Assembly: GCF_036013935.1 (NCBI RefSeq) | Contig: NZ_CP107902.1 | Location: 1,488,001 to 1,552,000, forward strand | From: Streptomyces sp. NBC_00461 | Lineage (GTDB): Bacteria > Actinomycetota > Actinomycetes > Streptomycetales > Streptomycetaceae | Direction of reading: 5' to 3' | DNA length: 64,000 nucleotides | Part shown: positions 32,060-39,986 of the stretch, piece by piece | Layout: each line of letters begins with the position of its first letter | Position numbering within the stretch: position 1 is the first letter of the stretch | Made by a program: the position numbers and the translations under genes | The notes under the pieces: generated by a model | The model's database searches: none | The model's input: only the letters and a program-made list of their open reading frames with translations | Told to the model about the DNA's origin: nothing

Positions 32060-33751
32060 ATGTCACAGACCACGAACCCGCTGCCCCGCGAGGTCGCCGA
32101 CGCGTATGTCGACGACCTCATCGCCCTCGACCCGGTGACCGGTACCTACCTCGGTGTGAAGGAGAGTTCGAGCAGGCTGCCCGATCTGTCGCCCGCGGGC
32201 CAGGAGGCGCTCGCGGAGCTGGCGCGGCGGACGCTGGCGCGGCTCGACGAGGCCGAGCGGCGGCCCGGCGCGGACAGTGACATCGAGCGCCGGTGCGGCC
32301 GACTGCTGCGCGAGCGGCTGACCGCCGAACTGGCCGTCCACGAGGCCGAAGAGGGTTTGCGCGCCGTCGGCAACATGGCCACGCCCGCCCACTCGGTGCG
32401 CGAGGTCTTCACCGTGACGCCGAACCAGTCCGAGGAGGACTGGGCGGCGATCGCCGAGCGGCTGCGTGCCGTGCCCGCAGCGCTGGCGGGCTACCGCGAG
32501 TCCCTCGCCCTCGGCCTGGAGCGCAAGCTGCACGCGGCTCCGCGCCCGACGGCCACGTTCGTCGAGCAGCTCACCGAGTGGTCGGACACGGACGGCAAGG
32601 GCCGCGGCTGGTTCGAGGACTTCGCCTCGGCGGGCCCCGAGACGCTGCACGCGGAGCTGGACGAGGCGGCCCGCTCGGCGACCGCGGCCGTCGTGGAGCT
32701 GCGCGACTGGATGCGCGACGTGTACACGCCGGCGATCGAGGGCGCGTCGAACACGGTGGGCCGCGAGCGGTACGCCCGCTGGGCGCGCTACTTCAACGGC
32801 ACGGACTTCGACCTGGACGAGGCGTACGCGTACGGCTGGTCCGAGTTCCACCGTCTGCTCGGCGAGATGAAGCAGGAGGCCGAGAAGATCCTGCCCGGCG
32901 CCGAGACCCCGTGGACGGCGCTCGCGCATCTCGATGAGCACGGCAAGCACATCGAGGGCGTCGACGAGGTCCGCGACTGGCTGCAGGGTCTGATGGACCA
33001 GGCGATCGACGAGCTGGACGGCACGCACTTCGAACTCGCCGAGCGGGTGCGGAAGGTGGAGTCGTGCATCGCCCCGCCCGGCGGTGCGGCGGCGCCCTAC
33101 TACACGCCCCCGTCGGAGGACTTCTCGCGCCCGGGCCGCACCTGGCTGCCGACCATGGGACAGACCCGTTTCCCGGTCTACGACCTCGTCTCGACCTGGT
33201 ACCACGAGGGCGTCCCCGGTCATCACCTCCAGCTCGCGCAGTGGGCGCACGTCGCCGGGAACCTCTCCCGCTACCAGGCCACCATCGGCGGGGTCAGCGC
33301 CAACGCCGAGGGCTGGGCGCTGTACGCGGAGCGGCTGATGGACGAGCTCGGCTACCTCACGGACGCGGAGCAGCGGCTCGGCTACCTCGACGCGCAGATG
33401 ATGCGGGCCGCCCGCGTCATCGTCGACATCGGCATGCACCTGGAGCTGGAGATCCCGGCGGACTCCCCCTTCCACCCCGGCGAGCGCTGGACTCCGGAGC
33501 TGGCCCAGGAGTTCTTCGGCGCGCACAGCAGCCGTCCGGCGGACTTCGTGGAGAGCGAGCTGACCCGCTACCTCACCATCCCGGGGCAGGCGATCGGCTA
33601 CAAGCTCGGTGAGCGGGCCTGGCTGCTGGGCCGGGAGAAGGCACGCGAGCGGCACGGCGACGCGTTCGACCTCAAGGCCTGGCACATGGCGGCGCTCTCG
33701 CAGGGCTCGCTCGGCCTGGACGACCTGGTGGACGAGCTGTCCCAGCTCTGA
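32060..33751 (+). CDS. DUF885 family protein, putative zinc-dependent peptidase
   Basis: A 563-residue soluble protein of the DUF885 family. The metallopeptidase-like motif HEGVPGHHLQ (near residue 390, after STWY) contains the paired His and Glu of the expected zinc site. Other family marks are YYTPPSEDFSRPGRTWLPT before it and LYAERLMDELG after it, ending with DLVDELSQL. Members act as carboxypeptidase-like or dipeptidase enzymes; the actual substrate is unknown. ATG 32060 is favoured over ATG 32045 because GAGGA is eight bases before it. No signal peptide is visible. Confidence 0.88.
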   Translation: MSQTTNPLPREVADAYVDDLIALDPVTGTYLGVKESSSRLPDLSPAGQEALAELARRTLARLDEAERRPGADSDIERRCGRLLRERLTAELAVHEAEEGLRAVGNMATPAHSVREVFTVTPNQSEEDWAAIAERLRAVPAALAGYRESLALGLERKLHAAPRPTATFVEQLTEWSDTDGKGRGWFEDFASAGPETLHAELDEAARSATAAVVELRDWMRDVYTPAIEGASNTVGRERYARWARYFNGTDFDLDEAYAYGWSEFHRLLGEMKQEAEKILPGAETPWTALAHLDEHGKHIEGVDEVRDWLQGLMDQAIDELDGTHFELAERVRKVESCIAPPGGAAAPYYTPPSEDFSRPGRTWLPTMGQTRFPVYDLVSTWYHEGVPGHHLQLAQWAHVAGNLSRYQATIGGVSANAEGWALYAERLMDELGYLTDAEQRLGYLDAQMMRAARVIVDIGMHLELEIPADSPFHPGERWTPELAQEFFGAHSSRPADFVESELTRYLTIPGQAIGYKLGERAWLLGREKARERHGDAFDLKAWHMAALSQGSLGLDDLVDELSQL

Positions 33752-34096
33752 GACGTCATCCGCTCATCGATCACGGGTCCGGTCCGGTCGAACAGGGTTC
33801 CTGACCGGGTGATCGCGTGAGGGCGGAGGCGTGGCAGCAGGGCTTCTTGGTGGTTCGGGGGTGCGATCCCCATCGAGTGCCAGGAGGCCCTGTTGCCGCA
33901 GTCTTTCGCGTCCGCCCGCGTGGAGTCCGACTCGCTGCCGGCGTCGTGTGACTGCCTCGCGCACAGGTTCGGCAACGCGGCGGACGGGCCGGACCGCACC
34001 CCGAGTGCCTGCTCGGCGCGCAGACCGGTGACAGCGTGAGGATCGCCTGTGTGCCGTGGCGCTCCCCGCGGATAGGGTGGACGGTGATCGACAGGG
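33752..34096. other. intergenic, possibly a degenerate IS end
   Basis: About 345 bases with no supported gene. The leftward stretch 33775-33960 contains short frames (for example GIAPPNHQEALLPRLRPHAITRSG) that look like the worn end of a transposase, but no catalytic motif or terminal repeat could be found. The last 60 bases should hold the LacI-gene promoter. Confidence 0.35.
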
Positions 34097-35188
34097 ATGG
34101 GCTGGGCGAGGGCGGCGGACGGCGTGGGCGGTGCCGAGGAGAGCGGGAGCACGGGCACCGGGCGCCCGACGTCACGGGACGTCGCCCGGCTCGCAGGCGT
34201 GTCGCACACCGCGGTGTCCTTCGTGTTCAACGGCCGAGCCGAGGGAAACCTCTCGCCCGCCACCCAGGAACGCATCCGGCAGGCCGCGGCCCAGCTGGGC
34301 TATCGCCCCGACCCGGTGGCCCGCGGTCTGCGCCGTCGCCGTACGGCCGTGATCGGGCTGGTCACCGATGAGATCGCGTCCTCGCCGTTCGCCGGCCGGC
34401 TGCTGCGCGGCGCCATGGAGACCGCCTGGGACAGCGACCATCTCGTCCTCACCGTCGACTCCGGCGGTGACCCGGTCAAGGAGGACGCGGCCGTCGCGGA
34501 ACTGCTCGACCGGCGCGTGGACGGCATCGTCTACGCGGCCATGTCACTGCGCCGGGTCCGCGTCCCCGAGGGCCTGCACCGCACCCACTCCGTGCTGGCC
34601 AACTGCCTGCCCGAGGACGACTCCCTGCCCGCCGTGGTCCCTGCCGAGCGCGCCGGTGGCCGCAGCGCGGCCCGGCTGCTGCTCGGTGCGGGCCACCGCC
34701 GGCTCGCCGTGATCGGCGGTCTGGACGACATCGCCTCGGTGGAACGTACCCGCGGCTTCCGGGACGCGCTGCGCGCCGAGGGCGTCACCGTGCCCGGGGG
34801 GTGGATCGTGCGCGGCGGCGGGGAGATCTCCGCGGGATACGCGGGGGCGCTGCGCCTGCTCGACGGGGTCGAGCCGGGCCGTCGCCCCACTGGCGTCCTG
34901 TGCTACAACGACCGGGTCGCGGCGGGTGTCCTGCACGCCGCGACCCGGCTCGGGATCGACGTGCCCGCCGATCTGTCCGTGGTCGGCTACGACGACCAGG
35001 AGCACATGGCCGCGTTCCTCACACCGCCGCTCACCTCGGTCGCGCTGCCGCACCGGGCGATGGGCGAGGCGGCGGCCCGGCTGCTCCTGGACGCCATCGA
35101 AGCCGGCCGTACGCCGCCCGCGACCGTCCGGCGCCTGGCCTGCCCTGTGGTCAGCCGCGCCTCCGTGGGTCCGGCGCCCACCCGGTGA
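34097..35188 (+). CDS. LacI-family repressor of the fructan locus
   Basis: A 363-residue regulator. The helix-turn-helix (residues 28-75) reads SRDVARLAGVSHTAVSFVFN, followed by a hinge and a periplasmic-binding-like sensor domain (ALGYRPDPVARGLRRRRT, then VIGLVTDEIASSPFAG, GHRRLAVIGG, VVGYDDQEHMAAFLTPPLTSVALPH). The position beside the fructan genes and the operator-like palindromes in front of the two outward promoters point to a fructose- or levanbiose-responsive repressor. The start is uncertain: ATG 34097 has a weak ribosome site and GTG 34124 is a possible alternative. Its end overlaps the convergent GH32 gene by 38 bases. Confidence 0.9.
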   Translation: MGWARAADGVGGAEESGSTGTGRPTSRDVARLAGVSHTAVSFVFNGRAEGNLSPATQERIRQAAAQLGYRPDPVARGLRRRRTAVIGLVTDEIASSPFAGRLLRGAMETAWDSDHLVLTVDSGGDPVKEDAAVAELLDRRVDGIVYAAMSLRRVRVPEGLHRTHSVLANCLPEDDSLPAVVPAERAGGRSAARLLLGAGHRRLAVIGGLDDIASVERTRGFRDALRAEGVTVPGGWIVRGGGEISAGYAGALRLLDGVEPGRRPTGVLCYNDRVAAGVLHAATRLGIDVPADLSVVGYDDQEHMAAFLTPPLTSVALPHRAMGEAAARLLLDAIEAGRTPPATVRRLACPVVSRASVGPAPTR

Positions 35189-36542
35189 CCCGGGCACCCG
35201 GCCCGTCGACGACCAGTTCGGCGATGTCGCCGGGGCGCCGGTAGACGCGCTCGGTGACCATGGCCCGTTCCGCGACGAAGAGTTCGAGGAGCGAGCCGTC
35301 GACGAGCAGCCGGAGCGCGAGTTCCGGCCCCTTCGGCACGTGCACGGTGATCGGGGCGGAGCCTTCCCTGCCGGTTCGGGGCCAGGCGCTGCGGTCGAGG
35401 ACGACGGTCCCCGAGGCAGGGTCCGCCCGGACGGTCAGTTCCCGGCCCGACCCGTCCCGCAGCAGGCTCACCGTGGTCGGTTCGCGTGCGGTGACCGTCA
35501 GGTCGTACGTGTGGGGAAGCGGGACCCGTCCTGGCGCGGTGACGAACGGCTCGGCCGGGCGCAGCAGTTCGAGTTCCGGGGCCGGACTCACCCGCAGTGA
35601 ACCGTCGGGGTGGACGTCGACGACCCGTGGCGCGGTGAGTACGCCCGCCCATCCGGCCCGGTTGATCTCCTCCTGCGGGCGGGCCTCCCACGACCAGCCC
35701 CACAGCAGTGCGCGGTCCGGCTCCTGGAGCACGGCGGGAGCGTAGAAGTCCCGCCCCTGGTCGAGCCGGCCGCCGGCGCGCGGTACCAACCTCAACGCGC
35801 CCTGGCCGTCCGCCTCCAGACGACCCGTCAGATATCCGGTGGAGCAGGGATCCCCGTCCCACAGGGACACCAGGAGCACGTGCTCGCCGCCTGCTGTCCG
35901 GTACAGGTGCGGGCACTCCCAGCCCACCGACTTGTCGCCGAACACGCCCACGGCCACCGGGTCCCTGCCGTCCAGCAGCACACCGGCGAACCGCCAGTCG
36001 GTCAGGTCGTCGCAGTCGTAGAGCAGGACCGACGGCGTGCCGTCGGCGTGCCCGGCCCCGACGAGGGCCCAGCGCCTGTCCGCGTGGCGGAAGACGAACG
36101 GGTCGCGGAACATCACCACGTCCAGTCCCGGCGGCGGCCCTGCCACCACCGGCGTCGGCAGCGGCTTCCACTCGGTCAGCAGCTCGTCGTCCGGGTCCGC
36201 CGCCCGCGCCAGGCAGATGGTGCCGAGCCCGGTGTGGGCATGGTCAACTCCCGTGTACACGGCGGTCGGTGTGCCGGCGTCGTCGATCACGCAGCCCGAC
36301 CAGCAGCCTGCCTCGTCGGGGCCGCCCGGCGTCGGGGTGAGCGCGATCGGGTGGTGCTCCCAGTGCGCGAGATCGGCGCTGGAGGCATGACCCCAGTGGA
36401 CGTTCGCGTGCACCGGTGCGTCGGGGTTGTGCTGGTAGAAGAGGTGGTAGCGGTCCCGCCAACGGAACGGCCCATTGGGGTCGTTGATCCAGCCGACAGG
36501 CGGACGGACCCTGAAACGCGGCGCGTTGGGGTCATTGCTCAA
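35151..36542 (-). CDS. intracellular GH32 beta-fructosidase
   Basis: A 463-residue glycoside hydrolase family 32 enzyme without a signal peptide, expected to split fructosides imported by the adjoining ABC transporter. The nucleophile motif is VGWINDPNGP near residue 15, the transition-state stabiliser motif is FRDPF near residue 141, and the acid/base Glu is in WECPHL near residue 203, so the catalytic triad is complete; a C-terminal beta-sandwich begins at about residue 320. The TTG start at 36542 overlaps the stop of the upstream permease as TTGA, indicating translational coupling in the operon binding protein - permease - permease - GH32. Confidence 0.92.
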   Translation of the reverse strand: MSNDPNAPRFRVRPPVGWINDPNGPFRWRDRYHLFYQHNPDAPVHANVHWGHASSADLAHWEHHPIALTPTPGGPDEAGCWSGCVIDDAGTPTAVYTGVDHAHTGLGTICLARAADPDDELLTEWKPLPTPVVAGPPPGLDVVMFRDPFVFRHADRRWALVGAGHADGTPSVLLYDCDDLTDWRFAGVLLDGRDPVAVGVFGDKSVGWECPHLYRTAGGEHVLLVSLWDGDPCSTGYLTGRLEADGQGALRLVPRAGGRLDQGRDFYAPAVLQEPDRALLWGWSWEARPQEEINRAGWAGVLTAPRVVDVHPDGSLRVSPAPELELLRPAEPFVTAPGRVPLPHTYDLTVTAREPTTVSLLRDGSGRELTVRADPASGTVVLDRSAWPRTGREGSAPITVHVPKGPELALRLLVDGSLLELFVAERAMVTERVYRRPGDIAELVVDGPGARVTGWAPDPRRRG

Positions 36543-37402
36543 CGGTTGACTCCTGCCGAGGTGATGCCCTCGCGCAGAGGGCGCTGGCCGACGACGAACA
36601 CGGCGACGGCGGGGAGCATCGAGAGCACGACCCCGGCCAGGACCACCGAGATCGACCCGGTGCCGAGGTTGCCCTGCAGGGAGACCAGACCCAGCGGAAG
36701 CGTGTAGTTCTGGCCGGAGGTCTCCAGGATCAGCGGGCGGAAGAACTCGTTCCAGTGGTAGTTGAAGGCCAGCACGCCGACGATCGCCAGGCCGGGTGTG
36801 GCCAGCGGCGCGTACACCGAGCGGAAGATCCGCCAGGGCCCCGCGCCGTCCAGCATGGCCGCCTCGCCCAGGTCCTTCGGCATACCGAGGAAGTACTGGC
36901 GCATCAGGAAAGTGCCGAAGGCCGTCGGGAAGGCCGGGATGATCAGGCCGAGGAGCGTGTCGGTGAGGCCCATCGACTTCAGCACCAGGAACACCGGCAC
37001 GATGGTGACCTGCAACGGCACCATCATGGTCGCCAGGACCAGGCCGAAGAGCGGCTTCTTGAGACGGAACTCCAGGCGCGCGAAGGCGTATCCGGCCAGG
37101 CCCGCCGTGATCATCTGGCCGACGGCGATCAGCGCCGTCACCAGCGTGGAGTTCAGGGCGAGCAGCCACACGTCGATCTGCTGGAAGACCCCGCGGTAGG
37201 CCGCGGTCGTCGGGTGCGTCGGGATGATCTGCGGGGGCAGGTCGAAGGACTGGGCCGGAGTGCGCAGTGAGGTGGCGACGGTCCAGATGACCGGGCCCAG
37301 CGTCAGCAGGGCGCACACGGTCAGTGCGGCGATCCGGGCCCACGGGGTGAGTGAGTGACGTACGCGGCTCTGGGTCGGGGTTGCTTGGCTCATGCGGCTC
37401 AC
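36539..37402 (-). CDS. sugar ABC transporter permease, MalG type
   Basis: A 287-residue membrane protein with six hydrophobic segments and the EAA loop (EAAMLDGAGPWRIFRSVYAPLATPG near residue 190) that contacts the ATPase. It opens with LTPWARIAALTVCALLTLGPVIW and has the long first periplasmic loop of MalG homologues. Start may be GTG 37402 or ATG 37393; both lie close to the previous stop, so coupling is likely either way. No ATPase is encoded here; streptomycete sugar importers of this kind normally share the MsiK ATPase encoded elsewhere. Confidence 0.92.
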   Translation of the reverse strand: MSRMSQATPTQSRVRHSLTPWARIAALTVCALLTLGPVIWTVATSLRTPAQSFDLPPQIIPTHPTTAAYRGVFQQIDVWLLALNSTLVTALIAVGQMITAGLAGYAFARLEFRLKKPLFGLVLATMMVPLQVTIVPVFLVLKSMGLTDTLLGLIIPAFPTAFGTFLMRQYFLGMPKDLGEAAMLDGAGPWRIFRSVYAPLATPGLAIVGVLAFNYHWNEFFRPLILETSGQNYTLPLGLVSLQGNLGTGSISVVLAGVVLSMLPAVAVFVVGQRPLREGITSAGVNR

Positions 37403-37406
37403 CGGC

Positions 37407-38357
37407 TCACTGGTAGTGGACGAAACGCCGGCTGAGCCGGAACTGGAGGGCGGTGACCGCCATGATCAGCACGAAGAGCAGCACGCCCACCGCGGATGCC
37501 TCGCCGAAGTCGAGCTGCTCGAAGGCCCTCTCGTAGATCACCATCACCACGGTGCGGGTGGCGTCGCCGGGTCCGCCGTCGGTGAGGACGTAGGGCTGTT
37601 CGAAGACCTGCAGGGCATTGATGATGCCGACCACCGACGCGACGAGCAGCGTGGGCGACAGCAGCGGCAGCGTGATGCCGAGGTGCTTGCGCAGGCCGGT
37701 CGCGCCGTCGAGAGCGGCGGCCTCGTGGATCTCCTTGGGGATGTTGTTCAGACCGCCGACGAACAGCAGGAACGAGAAGCCGAACTGCTGCCAGACGTAG
37801 ACCAGGATCACCGTGGCCATCGCCGCGTGCTCCGAGGTCAGCCAGGGCACGGGCGCGACGCCGACCAGGCCGATCGCCCAGTTCACCACCCCGAAGTCCT
37901 GGTTGAACAGGTACTTCATCACCACCGAGATCGAAGCGGCCGACAGCACCAGCGGGAAGAAGAACGCCGAACGGAACACCGACCGCAGCCACACCGGCAT
38001 CCGCCCGTTCAGCGCGAGCGCCAGCGCCAGCGCGATCAGCAGTTGCAGCGCGACAGCGAGGACCATGAAGAGGAGCGTGTTGCGGAAGGAGACCAGAACG
38101 GTCGAGTCCGTGAAGGTCGTGCGGTAGTTGGCGCCGCCGGCGAAACGGGGCGGGTCGATCACGTTCCAGTGGAACAGGCTCAGCACGATGGACCCGATGA
38201 TCGGCACGACCGTGAAGACGACGATGCCGACGACCGTGGGCGCCAGGAACAGCGCGGCCAGCAGCCGGGTACCGCGGTCGCGGACGGACGGCCGCACGGC
38301 GACGGCGGGTGGCGTGGCGGGCCGCGGACGTACGGCCGGGACCTGGGTGTTCGTCAT
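37407..38357 (-). CDS. sugar ABC transporter permease, MalF type
   Basis: A 316-residue membrane protein with six main transmembrane segments after a cytoplasmic, Arg/Pro-rich N-terminus of about 28 residues. The EAA loop is EIHEAAALDGATGLRKHLGITLPL near residue 220. It overlaps the binding-protein gene by four bases (ATGA) and is four bases from the MalG-type partner, so the three are one translational unit. Likely transports fructo-oligosaccharide or levanbiose. Confidence 0.92.
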   Translation of the reverse strand: MTNTQVPAVRPRPATPPAVAVRPSVRDRGTRLLAALFLAPTVVGIVVFTVVPIIGSIVLSLFHWNVIDPPRFAGGANYRTTFTDSTVLVSFRNTLLFMVLAVALQLLIALALALALNGRMPVWLRSVFRSAFFFPLVLSAASISVVMKYLFNQDFGVVNWAIGLVGVAPVPWLTSEHAAMATVILVYVWQQFGFSFLLFVGGLNNIPKEIHEAAALDGATGLRKHLGITLPLLSPTLLVASVVGIINALQVFEQPYVLTDGGPGDATRTVVMVIYERAFEQLDFGEASAVGVLLFVLIMAVTALQFRLSRRFVHYQ

Positions 38358-39763
38358 ACCTCACGCTCCATGGCCTGCTCCAGGTCGCTCTGCATCCGGC
38401 GCAGGGCGGGACCCACCGCGCGCGGCGAGGCCAGCGCAGTGCCGGTGTACTTGAGCAGGACGTCGGTCACCTCGGCGACCTGCGGCGGCGCGGGGATCGG
38501 GCCGGTGTCGGGAAACCGGTCGAGGGTGTCGTAGAAGACCCGCCAGTGTGCCGGGCCGCTCGCGGCGTAGCGTGCGGCGTTCAGCATCGAACGCCGGGCC
38601 GGGGTGGTCTGGTTGCTCTTGAACAGCCGGGTCATGGTGTCCTTGCGGGCCGCGTATTTGATGAACTCCCAGGCGGCTTCCTGCTTCTTCGAGGTGCGCA
38701 GCAGCGCGTAGCCCGCCGCGCCGAACTGGTGGCGCTGGGTACGCCAGCGCGGGAAGTACTGCACGTCGTAGTCGGCGGCCCGCATGCCGGCCAGCTGCAG
38801 GCCGCCCGCCCAGAATCCGCCTGCCGGTGTGACGCCGACGCGGCCGGTGGAGAACACGCCGACCAGATTGCTGCCGTTGCCGCCCTCGGGCCGGGAGCAC
38901 AGGTTCTCCTGGACGAGGGAAGCGAGATAGTCGTACGCCTCCTCGACCCGGTCGGCGGTGACCTGCGGGGTCGTCCAGCGGAAGCCCCCGCCGCGCCCCT
39001 GCCGGTCGGCGGCCGGGTAGAAGGCGTCCCACAGCCAGGAGCCGCCGGGCGCCTTCGACTCCTTCAGCAGGTTCGTGCCGTTTGCGAAGAGCCAGGGCAT
39101 CACGCCGCCCCACAGCCGGTTGGTCCAGAAGTACGGCGTGAAGTGCGCACCGCCGGTACGTTTCATCTCCCGCAGCAGCGCGGTGAAGTCGTCGCGGCTC
39201 CAGTCGGCCGCCGGGAAACCCGCGCCCGCCCGTTTCAGCACCTGCTTGTTGAGGTAGATGTCGGCGGCGTTGAACTCCATCGGCAGCTGGTAGAGGTTCC
39301 CCTCGTACATCATCGACTCCACCAGCGAGGGGTGGACGTCGGCGAAGTACTCACGCAGTTGAGCCGCGTCCCGCCGCACCCAACGGTCCAGGGGCACGCC
39401 GAGCCGTTGGGCGAACAACTGCACGCCCTCGGTGGCCACATACACCAGGTCGGGGGCGGTGCCCGCGGCGATCTGGGTGAGGATCTTCGCGAAGAAGTCC
39501 GACCAGTCGACGGCCTGCACCGCGTTCACCCGCAGCGGGATGTCGGGGTGGAGCCGGTGGAAGCCCTTGGTGAGGGCGTCGACGGTGGCCGGGTCGAAGG
39601 CGGAGCCGAGGGTGGCGACGACGAGGGAGCCGTCGTCACGGCCGGGGATGTCGGCTCCCGTGAGCCGGTCCCAGCTCGCGGCGGTCGCGGCCAGGGCGGC
39701 TGCTCCGGCCCCGTATGCGCCGTACCGCAGCAGCGTGCGGCGGGGGAGGTGCGAGTCAGTCAT
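38354..39763 (-). CDS. extracellular sugar-binding protein of the fructan ABC importer
   Basis: A 469-residue family 1 solute-binding protein. The N-terminus has a Tat-like signal (PRRTLLRYGAYGAGAAALAATAA) with no lipobox Cys, unusual for Gram-positive binding proteins, which are mostly lipoproteins. The mature part begins near LVVATLGSAFDPATVDAL, contains FAKILTQIAAGTAPDLVYVATEG near residue 100 and GVTPAGGFWAGGLQLAG near residue 300. The substrate is inferred from the operon to be a fructoside. The gene has its own promoter with a LacI-type palindrome about ten bases before the start codon, and a poor ribosome-binding site. Confidence 0.9.
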   Translation of the reverse strand: MTDSHLPRRTLLRYGAYGAGAAALAATAASWDRLTGADIPGRDDGSLVVATLGSAFDPATVDALTKGFHRLHPDIPLRVNAVQAVDWSDFFAKILTQIAAGTAPDLVYVATEGVQLFAQRLGVPLDRWVRRDAAQLREYFADVHPSLVESMMYEGNLYQLPMEFNAADIYLNKQVLKRAGAGFPAADWSRDDFTALLREMKRTGGAHFTPYFWTNRLWGGVMPWLFANGTNLLKESKAPGGSWLWDAFYPAADRQGRGGGFRWTTPQVTADRVEEAYDYLASLVQENLCSRPEGGNGSNLVGVFSTGRVGVTPAGGFWAGGLQLAGMRAADYDVQYFPRWRTQRHQFGAAGYALLRTSKKQEAAWEFIKYAARKDTMTRLFKSNQTTPARRSMLNAARYAASGPAHWRVFYDTLDRFPDTGPIPAPPQVAEVTDVLLKYTGTALASPRAVGPALRRMQSDLEQAMEREV

Positions 39764-39772
39764 CGAACGGGC

Positions 39773-39835
39773 CTAACTCGTGTTAGATCAGGGGTGATGC
39801 CCCAGATGATGTGAACCGGGCAGCAGACCTGTCAA
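39773..39835 (-). promoter_or_regulatory. promoter and operator of the fructan importer operon
   Basis: On the minus strand a perfect -35 TTGACA (39835-39830) is followed after 18 bases by a weak -10 CATCAT. Downstream of the expected start site lies the perfect palindrome CTAAC-TCGT-GTTAG (39773-39786), placed to block elongation or translation. It shares CTAACTCGT with the site at the divergent levanase promoter. Confidence 0.6.
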
Positions 39836-39848
39836 GGGTCGGGAACGC

Positions 39849-39876
39849 TTGACCTTTAACGAGTTAGGTCTACAGT
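39849..39876 (+). promoter_or_regulatory. promoter and operator of the secreted GH32 gene
   Basis: -35 TTGACC (39849-39854) and -10 TACAGT (39871-39876) flank a 16-base spacer filled by TTTAACGAGTTAGG, whose reverse complement begins CCTAACTCGT. A repressor bound there would occlude RNA polymerase. Confidence 0.6.
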
Positions 39877-39986
39877 CCTCGTTCACACGAACCGATTTTT
39901 CACGCCCTCCGCGTTGTGAGCCGCACTCGCGTGCGTGACGAGCCGCCACGGGCCCTCATGGGCCGCCACGAGAGGAACGATGTGTC

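Noticed and set aside
33775..33965. Transposase remnant
   Set aside because: Only vague resemblance in short frames; no catalytic motif and no terminal repeats, so not called as a mobile element.
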